NCBI GenBank assembly: GCA_023078685.1
Contig: JALGAS010000001.1
Span: forward strand, 496,001 to 560,000
Source of the DNA: Neopestalotiopsis rosae
Lineage: Eukaryota > Ascomycota > Sordariomycetes > Amphisphaeriales > Sporocadaceae
DNA: 64,000 nucleotides
Reading direction: 5' to 3'
The position numbers were made by a program, and so were the translations under genes. Shown piece by piece: positions 13,179-23,221 of the stretch (position 1 is the first letter of the stretch; every line of letters begins with the position of its first letter). The notes beneath the pieces were generated by a model that had not been told where the DNA came from, did no database searches, and saw only the letters and a program-made list of their open reading frames with translations.

Positions 13179-14589
13179 TCTCGAACGTTATTGCAGTGCT
13201 TATTTTCTTGTCAAGATGCTGTATCAAACGAGACTGTAGAGTATCGTAGATTTTTTTTCAATGCCTCCTAGAATTGATTTTAAATCTGTGGAATATGACG
13301 ACTTAACCAAGTTGGCTGAATATTTCCTGTCATGATGAGAGAAAGTTTGACTGCTTGCACAAAAAGTCCCACTTTTTCACAAATTTGTAACAGGCGGGGG
13401 ATTTAATGGTGCAAAACTTTGGAGAGCCATGCACATAGTGAAGGTTATGCAGATAGCTGATAGAGTATACTAATATCATTATTATAATTGCTATGACAGA
13501 GAATTATCTGCGAGCTGAAATATTTCCTCCCACCGTTTGCGTCTACAGGCACAACAGCACATCAATGGATACCGGAGTCGAAGAAGGCGAGAAAGAGTAA
13601 ATAAGAATAGACAAAAAAAAAAAACCCAGAGCGAAGAAAAATTTGGGCCTTGACTGCGATGTTTATTTATTGAAAAAAAAAAAAAAAAGAAAAAAGGAAA
13701 AAAAAAGGACACCACAGGGACTCGAACCAGAACGCTCAAAAAGAGACCGAGCAGCCTAAAGACCACTCCCACTAGCCGAACTAGTTTGCAGTTTTGTTTA
13801 TCCAGGTCATGCCCCAAACCCAAGGACCTGTGATAGATTTTCTTTTAATTTAGATATTTGACCCCTCCCAAGGCGTCCGGGAGAACCAAGGGTAAGAAAC
13901 CATCATTGAAAGTCTGCAAACGGCTTCCCGCCAATGGGGCAACCAGCAGCGTGACGATAACTCATGGTCTGTACGTGCACCCTCCTTCAATCACTAATGA
14001 TCCAGGCCATGTCAGTTCTTTCCATGTCACAATAGAAATCAGATTACTGTCTTTGCTATCAGCGGTCTAATTAGCATCTTGGAGCTGGTGGATGATGGAT
14101 TTTGTCAGCGCAGGTCTTGTGCATCTCGATCCTTTCTTCCTTATTGTGCACGCAATTTCCATCGATTTAGGGGGAAATACGACACATACTATGTAGCAAA
14201 CAGCAGCCAGCATGTGATTCTACAGGTATGCTGCTTGCTGTTGTCACATTGACATGGAGACTCTCCTTTCTCCCAGAGCACCTCTGGGCGTGTTCTCGTC
14301 ATACAGCATCATTGACATAAAACTGCTTCCAATAATTCCCATGATTTTTTAGGCACACTACGCGAGGAATCATAGCTTGGCTCACGGTAATCAGTGCCCA
14401 GCAGTTTGGGCAATCATTTGATGTCGTGTCACATAATAGTAATTTACTACGTCAACCAGAGATGTGTCAAGTCTTTTTTCCTTCTGGGGAGTCAAAGTAG
14501 AATCGACAACATAGGGGTTATCTGCAGCCTATACTAATGTCGTAGTTGTCTCTGGAGGGGCTTGCTTGGAGCAAAAAAGCCAGAGTGAC
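13179..14589. other. Intergenic region with A-rich tracts
   Basis: The stretch holds the cns1 promoter, A-rich tracts on the + strand at about 13611-13622 and 13673-13706, and a degenerate tRNA-like element listed separately. From 13860 to 14589, downstream of the sedolisin gene, I see only AT-rich unique sequence with no gene. Confidence 0.5.
13708..13790 (-). other. tRNA-like Pol III element, degenerate (tRNA pseudogene or SINE remnant)
   Basis: On the minus strand a perfect box B (GGTTCGAGTCC, 13728-13718) lies about 35 bases downstream of a box A-like block (TAGTGGGAGTGG, 13774-13763). The stretch between them contains AGTGGTCTTTAGGC, resembling the D-arm of Leu/Ser tRNAs. It is followed directly by a long T-rich tract, as a Pol III terminator or SINE tail would be. 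No clover-leaf forms: acceptor arms do not pair and the T stem has only two good pairs. It is therefore not called a functional tRNA. Confidence 0.4.
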
Positions 14590-16960
14590 TTATGGAAGAG
14601 AAAGGAACAGATCTCTCATCTTTGGGTAGTTCGGTGTGCCCAAACCAGTAACGGGATCCCACCTGTAAAAGATTCTTGTCAGCAATCGGCTGGGGAAAGG
14701 TGATTGTCAAGTCGAGCATGATACACTTACCCTGGAACTGCTTGGAATCCATCACTTCCACATCCGAGATTGGTGCCGTTGGTGATGTCGTTCAGAACAT
14801 CGGGATTCTCGTACAACACTGGGTTGACGAAGCCGACAGTTCCCTTGCCGGCGCTGGCGCGCTCCTCGTTGATCTGTGCATAATGGGTCAAAAGAACTGT
14901 TCTCTTCAAACGTCGAAGGTATTCAAGAGTGCGCTTACCAGAGCAATGACTGAAGCAAATACTGGCGCCGACAGACTCGTGCCGAAAAAGTGGTACTGCT
15001 CTCCATTGGTGTAGACTTGCAAGTTTGCCCCGTTTGCCGACACATCAGGACCTGCCCTACCAATCCTGTTGTACAAGCCGTCGACGGTGTCAAAGTCCGG
15101 ATCGATCTCCTCAAAGTAGGGGTAAGACGGGTCATAGTTGTCAAAGTAAAACTGCACGGCGTCCTTTTGGTAGTCTGCCGTCTCAAAGTAGATGGAGAAG
15201 CCACCGGCAGAGCTAAAATTTGGAGCGCCACTCAAGGCAACCTGCATGACACTCTCGGGATCAAGCACAGTCTGGTCAGGGTAGATCATGGTGCCTCCAA
15301 CCGAGGTGAGATAGGGGCAGCCGTTGGGGTACTGAGAGTTGAAAATGGTAGACTCGGGTCCGAGACAACCATTATCGGAGCCGTCACCAGGGAAGGAAGC
15401 TACGCCATAGTCTCCCGAGGACACAAAGATGGAGATACCCTGGAGACCAAGCTTCATAAACTCGTCGCATTGTCGCAAGGTGTAGTTGATTGGCAAGTCG
15501 GCCTCTGCCTGACCGTAGGAGATGCTAATGACTGGAGTGGGCTCGTAGACACCACATTGCCGCTCACCTACACACTCTCATTAGCTAGTTGTCTCGATTG
15601 CGTATGTTGAGCTCACATACCTTGGTAGCCAGCAGGATCTGGGTTAGGATAGACAGCGTCGATATCTGGATCGTCTCCAGTCTCGCCATATGCCGAGTAG
15701 TTGCAGTATGACTGCAACCAGGTTAGTTTCATACATAATAGTAGCAAGGCAATGGCTCATACTCCATCAAGAGCGTCGAGGAACGTGTTGAACAGATTCG
15801 TGGTTGCAACTTCCTCGGGCTCGTAAATCTGGTCATCAACTTGATAGAGTGTGACGTTTTGAGGGTATGTCAGAGCCTGGCTTTGGGCATATTAGTCGAC
15901 TACCAGAAGCTAAGTAGTTGGCAAGCTGGACTTACGCAATGAAGATGTCAAGGTTAGCTTCTCCGCCAACCCAGTCAGTGGCGTTTTGCGGAAAGTCGTA
16001 CTGGGCTCCGTCAACGAGAGCCGGAATCGGGTACGTGCCCTCGGGCACCCAAGGAGCGTATGCGGCATACGACTCGTCCAGATCGCCTTTTGCAAAGTAG
16101 TCGCCTTGTTCGTACACACCAACGCCCAGTCCTGGTACAGCGCCATCATGAATTGGAATATCGTACAGAGCCCGGTAGCACGGTGGAGTAATGTTCTGCC
16201 CACAGCCCTGCAAGTCGTCGGGAAGTGTCGATGCAGCTGCCGCCTTGAAGTCCCAGCTACCAAAGGGGCTCTCCTTGAGCGAAACGCGTCCAGCTGGCTT
16301 CTTGGGTCCGCGACTGAATCTCTTCTTGTGTCCTGGGCTGGGTACATTTCTCTTGGTGACCGGCATCATCTTAACGCCGGGCTTGATGAAGTCAATGTGT
16401 TGGAGCAGGTGCTCGGGAACAGAGTACCTGATCATCTTCCGATTAGATAGTCCTCACCCATTACAGTTTCAAGAGACATACTCATCACATCCTACGCGGA
16501 GCTTGCCACTCTCATCGTGGCTGTACTCATAGAACTCAGTGTCAAACATGGCCTCAACCTCGCTTGCCGAGGCATCGAATGCTAGCCATCCCTTGTTGTC
16601 CGAGTGTATGATACGAGAAGGATCAATGCCGAAAGACGAAATCCATTCTTTCACGGAGCTGACAGCCTCTTCGGCCGGTGCGAAAAGCTCGTGAATCTCA
16701 CTCGCGGTCAAGTATTGGCCATATTTTGGAGAGCTAGGGTGGGAGACCTCCTTTAAAAGGGCTGGTCCCTTCTCTAGATTGCTCTGAGTGAGGCCAATTC
16801 GCATTGGGAGCACAGCAGAGCTGTCGAGTCGGCTGGATCTCTTCCAGACCCGATCGTGGGATCTACGCTGTTCGTGGAGGACATGACTAGAAGTCGTAGG
16901 CGCCGCAACACACAACGGGACAAGGGCCGCGGCCGCGAGCAGATGCTTGATGGCGACCAT
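14590..16960 (-). CDS. Secreted sedolisin-family serine-carboxyl protease (S53, tripeptidyl-peptidase-like)
   Basis: An extracellular acid protease of family S53, acting as a tripeptidyl-peptidase or endopeptidase. Seven exons: 16960-16482, 16427-15936, 15880-15763, 15711-15621, 15567-14939, 14873-14731 and 14662-14590. Introns of 51-68 bp separate all but the fifth and sixth exon, which are 65 bp apart; phases are consistent and the product is 674 residues. A signal peptide (residues 1-19, ending CVAAP) precedes the inhibitory prosegment, which includes LTASEIHELFAPAEEAV. The catalytic pair is in GGEANLDIF (Glu316, Asp320), the oxyanion region in SSGDYG, and the nucleophile is Ser591 in GTSLSAPVFAS. 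The C-terminal WDPVTGLGTPNYPKM is the usual calcium-site region. A TATA motif sits 77-84 bases upstream of the ATG. The S53 call is firm; exo- versus endopeptidase activity cannot be decided here. Confidence 0.95.
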
Positions 16961-17836
16961 GGTGGATCTTCAGGAAAGACAAGAGTTCCCTGATTTCCAG
17001 GAACACTCCTTGGCTAGATCTTGGCCTTCTGCCATGTTTATATACCGATCTTGGAGTGCTTGGCGCTTTGGTCGTTGCAGCGGAGATGCTTTCCAGTATA
17101 AACACTATGACCCCGGTCCCTGGCCGTCATCGGTTTACGAGCTGCCTGCATTGGTCTGCCAATAAACTACAAAGCCGGGAGTTGATTACTGTGCAATGGC
17201 AGGGTTCCGAATTCGTCATTGACTCCAGATTATGAACTTATCATTCAATGTACAGTACCATGGGAATTGCAGAGATGTAACCTCATCAATGCGGGCATTC
17301 GCGGGCATGCGGTGTGACGATGGCCGGGGGTCGACGTGGCCATGCCCAAACAGGAAGGACAGTCCGCAACAGTATGCAACGCAACGTCGCTGTCTGCATT
17401 TCGCGCATTGCTGATCTGAGAGATAAGCTACAAAACTGCCCCACGGTTCATCATGAGAGGAGAGGTTGCATAACCCCAATGATGCTGTACCTGGATACTC
17501 GCGTGGCCAAGCAACGGCACGCATCTTGCCATGGCTTTGCATGGCTTGATCCTCCCGCTCTTTCGATACAGGGTTCAGCGGGGTCTAATCCTTGGATATC
17601 TGCAAGGAATGCATCCGTGCATGGAAGGGAAAGTGGTCGAGCGTGTCCGATCGCGTGGCTTGCCGTTGGCGTGATGTACTGAGGAGGTAGTATAGATGAA
17701 TGAGGTTTGAGAGTGTGTTGGAATATCAATCGACTGTTATACTGACCAGCATGTTCAAGTATGTTCCCTGAAATAATTGAGACAATATTGGCAATAATTC
17801 ATTCTGGGGATAATCCGTGACTCAACTGCCGTCCTC
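16961..17836. other. Intergenic region upstream of the sedolisin gene
   Basis: The right part of this stretch is downstream of the kinase gene and the left part is the sedolisin promoter. No gene is seen between them. Open frames on both strands are short and unrelated to known families. Confidence 0.5.
17037..17044 (-). promoter_or_regulatory. TATA box of the sedolisin gene
   Basis: The minus strand reads TATATAAA here, 77-84 bases upstream of the protease ATG at 16960. That spacing suits a strongly regulated, short-leader secreted protease gene. Confidence 0.6.
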
Positions 17837-18738
17837 CTACTGCAGCTCAAGTTGTTCAGACAGCTCGCGACTATTGATTCTCTGGCTTGGATCAGGGTTC
17901 AACATATCTGCAATCAGAGGGCTCCTTTCTGTTAATTCAGCACGTATGGTCTCAACCTGTGTCAACCATGCCGTCATCCTCTCATAGTGATCAGTCTCCC
18001 GGGCCAGGGCGCGAGGCAAGATCCAGTCATCGTCCGGCAAGGGCATGTGTCCGAATGCGAAGAGCATGGTGATACCGAGCGCCCAGATGTCAACCTTTTC
18101 ACTCTTTTGCTCCAAGAGGTACTCGGGAGGAACATAGTTTGGCGTTCCCGATGTGTTGAAATAGGTGGGCAACATGACGATGGCTGCGCCAAAGTCGATG
18201 AGAACGGCATGTTGGAGATGGCGACACCACATGATATTGTCTGGCTTGACATCGTCGTGGACAATGGGCAGCGCATGAAGATACGCCAGGGCGCTGGACA
18301 TTTGTTTCCATATCATTCTGCATTCTGCTGTCGACAAGATGGATCTCTTGGCCGAGTCGGTCCACTCATTGAGGCTTTTCCCAGCTTCCAGTCGGAGGTG
18401 AATGGACATGCGCCAGTGATCGAAATCAAGTATCTTTGCTACGTTGTTCTGAATAAGGACGAATAAGTATTCGTTTCCTTTTGTAAGAACAATCTTGGGG
18501 TCACAATGTGACGACTTACATGCTCATTTGCAACCTTAAGCGCAATGACCTCGTTGCGAAATCCTTGCCGGGCTCTGGAATCGCCTTCGCTACGATGCCG
18601 GCTAGTCTTGATCACGAATTTCTCATCACTTCTCTGGTGCAGTTTAATGTCGGAATGGTAGGTTGTCGCCATTAAAGATTGGCCGGTCCCTAGGAACTCC
18701 TTGCCAGATGCCTGTGCTTGCTCAGTGTCCATTTCCAC
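17837..18738 (-). CDS. Small Ser/Thr protein kinase-domain protein with HDD in place of HRD
   Basis: A stand-alone eukaryotic-type kinase domain of unknown substrate. Exons 18738-18520 and 18448-17837 flank a 71-bp intron (GTAAGT...TTCAG, phase 0), giving 276 residues. The glycine loop is GTGQSLMA, the ATP lysine is Lys44 in VIKT, and the helix C glutamate is Glu63. The catalytic loop is IVHDDVKPDNIMW (Asp139, Lys141, Asn144), with Asp where HRD kinases have Arg. IDFGAA (Asp158) and GTPNYVPPEYLL supply the activation segment, and DIWALGITMLF is subdomain IX. The key catalytic residues are present, so activity is plausible. Loss of the HRD arginine suggests it is not controlled by activation-loop phosphorylation. 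I cannot assign a pathway. Confidence 0.85.
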
Positions 18739-19690
18739 TCATCCAGTGCAAAGAACGCTTTAGGAGACAAACGGGGAGAGTGAGAAGATGGAATCTGGGA
18801 AGTTCTGGATGGCCTTTGATGAGAATTACGATAATGGCGATTAAGATGTTGTCACAGTTGAGTTCGAATGAGGCGCCCGTCAATCCCAACTCGACTTACA
18901 GCAACCACCAGGAGCAGCCACGCCCGAAGTGACAATCGGCTAAACTCAATTCGTGCAGTATACCGGCCTGACTCACTCCCGCCAAAAACGGCCATGACAC
19001 GCATTCAAGTGCATCAGCTGCAATTCGGCCTGTGGTCAAGGGAGATGCAGAGTAAGTTCATCAGTATGATACCATCAGCCAATCACTGTTGTGCTTTGAG
19101 TTGCGTGCAATCTCGCCGGCTCTGATGTCAGGCTGCAACAACCACCTTTAAGGAGGCAGGCCAATCAATAGAGAGTGGGCACATCAGCCGTAACATGTAA
19201 TAGTGCTGTTTGATATGTATTTTCAATGACTATCAATTCCAATTATACTATCAACATAGTCATCGACATAGTATACCATATAGAGCATTTAGTTACCATA
19301 TAGTCGAAGTCTCAACCAAGAGCCGGCGCACATTTTATGAATAACGATTTATGCTGTATGCCATGTACTTAAGCACATGATTCATCAATTGAAGTTTTCT
19401 CTCCACTTTCCAACGCCGTACTCGGGCCCCGTTAATTGTGGACCGAGTGACGGCAACTTTGTCTGGCGTCCGAACAGGAAACTTCTGGGACAATTTGATG
19501 ACTGATTTACCTGATATGATAAGGTGACTCAGGAAAATAAACATATTCAAAAGAGAAAGCAAGAAAACCAGTATAAATCAAAGCATCGCGGTTTCGAGTC
19601 ACTGGTGTTTTCCTTTTCTTATAGGGTAGAAATAATTCAATCATACTGGGCGGCACTACAGGGAAAAGAGTTCAAAAAAACACAACCAAA
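18739..19690. other. Divergent promoter region, kinase gene / his5
   Basis: This is the shared upstream region of two divergent genes. It contains TGACTCA at 18969-18975 and again at 19525-19531, and an AT-rich stretch around 19190-19300. No further gene is seen. Confidence 0.5.
19525..19531 (+). promoter_or_regulatory. Gcn4/Cpc1-type amino-acid control site (TGACTCA)
   Basis: A perfect TGACTCA lies about 160 bases upstream of the his5 start. Gcn4 in yeast and Cpc1 in filamentous fungi bind this sequence to induce amino-acid biosynthesis genes, including those for histidine. A second copy lies at 18969-18975, about 720 bases upstream. The site is seen directly; its use is an inference. Confidence 0.65.
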
Positions 19691-21080
19691 ATGGCACCCT
19701 TCAACCTCCAGACGTGCGCGCGGCCCAATATCCTGGCACTGGAGCCATACCGATGCGCAAGAGAGTATGTATCTTACACAATAACACCCCGCGTCGCCTT
19801 TTTTCCTTTTTTTCTACATTCTGATACATGAGAATTCTAGTGACTACAAAGATGACGGGACAAACGTCCTGCTAGACGCCAACGAGAACGCCTACGGGCC
19901 CTCGATACCCGCGTCGGCGGCGCAGGCCGTCTCGTCTTCACTGGCATCGGCGTCGTCGGGGACATCAGGCGGCCCGCAGATCGACCTCTTGGGTCTGCAC
20001 CGGTACCCGGACCCGCACCAGCACGAGCTGAAGCAGCTGCTGTGCGACCTGCGCAACACGCACCACCACACGGACAAGGCCATCGGCCCGGAGCACCTGT
20101 TCGTCGGCGTGGGAAGCGACGAGGCCATTGACGCCCTGCTGCGCTGCTTCTGCCAGCCCGGCCGGGACCGCATCCTCGTCTGCCCGCCCACCTACGGCAT
20201 GTACTCGGTCTCGGCCCAGGTCAACGACGTCGGCCTGCTCAAGGTGCCCCTCCTCCCGGCCCCCGGGTTCCAGCTCGACGTCGACGCCGTCGAGGCCGCC
20301 CTGTCCGCCGAGTCTGGCGTCAAGCTCGCCTACTTCTGCAGCCCCGGCAACCCCACGGGCTCCGTGCTGGCCAAGGAGGACGTCCGCCGCGTCCTCGAGC
20401 ACCCCACGTGGAACGGCGTCGTGGTCGTCGACGAGGCCTACATTGACTTCTCCCCCGACGGCGCCTCCCTCGCCGAGTGGGTGGCCGAGTGGCCCAACCT
20501 CGTCGTCATGCAGACCCTGTCCAAGGCCTTTGGCCTGGCCGGCATCCGCCTCGGCGCCGCCTTTGCCTCGCCCGAGATCGCCACCCTCATGAACAGCCTC
20601 AAGGCCCCCTACAACATTTCCAGCCCCACCAGCGCCCTCGCCTCGTACGCCGTGTCCGCCGATGGTCTCGCCACGATGCGTTCCAACCGCGAGAAGATTG
20701 TCGTCCAGCGCGAGAGAATGATTGCTGAGCTCCCCAAAATCAAGGGTGTCGGTCGTCTGCGTGGTGGTGTTGAAAGCAACTTTTTGCTCTACGAGATGCT
20801 GAACCCCAAGGGCGAGCCAGACAATGCTATTGCTCTGGCTGTGTACGAAGCGCTTGCTGAGCAAAAGGGCGTCGTTGTGCGCTTCAGAGGCAAGGAGCAC
20901 GGCTGCTTGGGATGTCTGAGAATCACTGTTGGCACAGAGAGTGAAGTCACTCGATTCTTGGCTGCACTGGAGCAGGCCCTCGCAGAGGTTTACGGAGAGC
21001 AAAAGATCTTTGGAGCTGCGGCCACTGTAGCGGATAACCAAGCCGAGCTTGAGAAAGAGGCGAATGGTGTTGTGGCATAG
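19691..21080 (+). CDS. his5: Histidinol-phosphate aminotransferase
   Basis: A PLP enzyme of histidine biosynthesis that converts imidazole-acetol phosphate plus glutamate to histidinol phosphate. Exons 19691-19764 and 19841-21080 (GTATGT donor, CTAG acceptor, phase 2) give 437 residues. The N-terminus MAPFNLQTCARPNILALEPY is typical of fungal His5. Motifs include LLDANENAYGP, HRYPDPHQ, VGSDEAID, CPPTYGMYS, SPGNPTGS, VVDEAYIDF, and the PLP lysine near 253 in TLSKAFGLAG, followed by IRLG. CLRITVG is near the C-terminus. A Gcn4/Cpc1 site in the promoter agrees with general amino-acid control. The segment from about 19860 to 20690 has extremely GC-rich third positions, which stops abruptly in the last third of the gene. 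Confidence 0.96.
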
Positions 21081-21454
21081 ACGTGCAGCAAACACATGAT
21101 TCTTTAGAAATAGACATTTGCAAAGATCTTAGCATGATTCAATAACATGACGTACAGTATCTCTCGCAACATATCATGGTTTGCTCGCAAAAAGACTTAT
21201 TTGCATCACGAATGCCTCGACATGCATGGACACTACCGAGCCGTAAGCTGCGGAATTCAAGTGAAATCAATATATGAAATCATGTTCCTTACAAGCTCTG
21301 ACCTAATGATATACAAGCAAGGCCAGCAGCACACATTGCCAATCTCATTACCCCCAACGCCTTTCCATGCATGAATGTTTCACCACAGTTATGTATGTCT
21401 ACCAGCTTCCTATGCAACCTGACCTGTACAAAATCAAAGGCAAAAATAACTTTT
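21081..21454. other. Convergent 3' region between his5 and the GH76 gene
   Basis: The downstream regions of two convergent genes meet here. I see no gene, repeat or clear polyadenylation hexamer. Confidence 0.4.
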
Positions 21455-23221
21455 CTAAGGCCACCCCACAAGGGTAGCCAATACTAAGGCAAAGGCCAGC
21501 CATGGTGTGCCAAGCCTAGCAACGCAATTCTCCGATACAATAGCGGGAGATGCTGTTGGAGTGGAAGTTGTTAGCGATGATGGTACAGGGGAAACATCCT
21601 GAGTGGTCGAGATGGTGGAGTAACCAGCAGAAGAGGCAGTGCTTGGGGCAATGACGATATAACTAGACAATGCGCTGGATGCTTCGCTGGAGGCTTCGCT
21701 AGACGCTCTGCTGGCATGGGATGGGCTCGTGGCAGTAGACAGACTGGTAACAGTGGACTGACCGGTAGCAGTGGCTTGACTGGCTGCAGTAGACTGGACA
21801 ACGGTACCAGACTGGCCAGATGTCGCTGATGGACCAGACACAGTGGCTTCGGTCGTAGATTGACCTATCACGTGCTGTATCTCACCAGCTTTCAGCGGCG
21901 AGGTAGCTTCTTGAACCAAGAGACCTTGGATAATCTCCAAAGCACAAAGCTGCTGCCCAAGACCAGTATTGCCATCAAAGCCGCCAACATACCACTTGAA
22001 ACCACATGTTGAGCCTGTCTCTCCCCCAGAGCACGCATTTGCAGCCGCCATGGCGCTCGCCGATAACTTTTCAGAGATAGTTGAAAAGGTTGAGGGAACC
22101 ATTTGTGTCGTTGCCCACATGAATCGCGACATGTACGCCTTGAAGCTGAGCATGTCTGTTTTGCATAGGTCGACAGTCTCGCAGGCATGCTCAAACATGA
22201 TGTCTGTGGCGTTGTCGTATGGAGAGAAGTAAGTTTCGGTTCCATCAAGGAGTCTCGAGACTCGATCGCCCCATGTCGAATCGCCGTTTGTGTAATTGTA
22301 CATGACGGCTGCTCCGTACAAATAAATGCCCTGGGAATACGAAAATGAGAGCTGGTTGACGGTCGAGCAGTTATCGGATATATCCGCACCGTCAAGCACA
22401 TCGAACGCGCCACTCCCGTAAGCGTCTGTAACGAAACCAATAGCCTCGGACCAGTCCCAAACTTTTTCAGCCCACTCCAGATATGTCTCATTGCCTGTCG
22501 CTCGCAAAAGTCTGGCCGAAAGTTGAAAGAAACCGCCATTGCTGACGGAAGCCTTGTAGTGCAGCCCATTGGCGTTGCTTTCGAATATCTGCCAGAAAAA
22601 TCCACCGCCACAATGTGCGGAGTCCCATCGAACCACCATTGAGTTCCAAATATTGATCGCAATGTCCAGCCAAGAAGGAACATCATCGTTTGGTTGGGGA
22701 AAGTTCCGCTCAGCTGCTTCTAGTATGGTGAAAGACCAGAATGCCTGGTCATCGTTGCCCTCATCACCCTCATGGAGTGGAACCATCAAATCAAAATTTG
22801 GGCCCAGCTGTGACATGATTGCTTGTGTAGCGACATCATTGTATGTGGCGTCCCCCGTGTAATGGTAGTAGTCTAACATGGCTCCCCAAGCAGCACCAGA
22901 CTCCCACCAGTAGATCGGCGCCGGCCATACCGCGATTGTCTAGATAAGTAGATGGCCATCAGCAGGATGTTCTTACGGGTGTGATTTTCTTTAAAACATA
23001 CATCGACGGTATTGGTAATATTGCCAGTGTAAAGGGACATGGCCCCATGAGCAATGGTGCTTGCAACGTTTCGGATGGAATCTATATGACCCGGGTAAGT
23101 CTTGGCGCAACATGTTTCGGGACTGAATGTCCGTACCTCCATCAGTAATGTCGAGCTCCGAAGGGAGAGTAGCTGATGCGCGCGCCAGCAAAGCGGCGCC
23201 CGTGATTATTTTGAAGAACAT
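21455..23221 (-). CDS. GH76 mannan endo-1,6-alpha-mannosidase (Dfg5/Dcw1 type), GPI-anchored
   Basis: A cell-surface enzyme of glycoside hydrolase family 76. Yeast Dfg5 and Dcw1 transfer GPI-mannoproteins into the wall. Exons 23221-23137, 23081-23002 and 22939-21455 give 549 residues. A signal peptide (to about ASAT, residue 18) precedes the conserved LDITDGDSIRNVASTIAHG, which is completed only across intron 1. The GH76 core has WWESGAAWGAML and the twin catalytic aspartates at residues 118-119 in EGDEGNDDQAFW, then HCGGGFFWQIF, YKASVSNGGFF, YSQGIYLYGAAVMYN and CGFKWYVGGFD. A long Ser/Thr-rich spacer (about residues 420-520) and a hydrophobic C-terminus (WLAFALVLATLVGWP) fit a GPI anchor. 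A TATA box lies about 105 bases upstream of the start. Confidence 0.95.

Noticed and set aside
18449..18519. Apparent frameshift in the kinase gene near 18497-18501
   Set aside because: A 71-bp intron with GTAAGT donor and TTCAG acceptor joins the two frames in phase 0 and restores a kinase-like NEHNNVAKILDFD segment, so no frameshift is needed.
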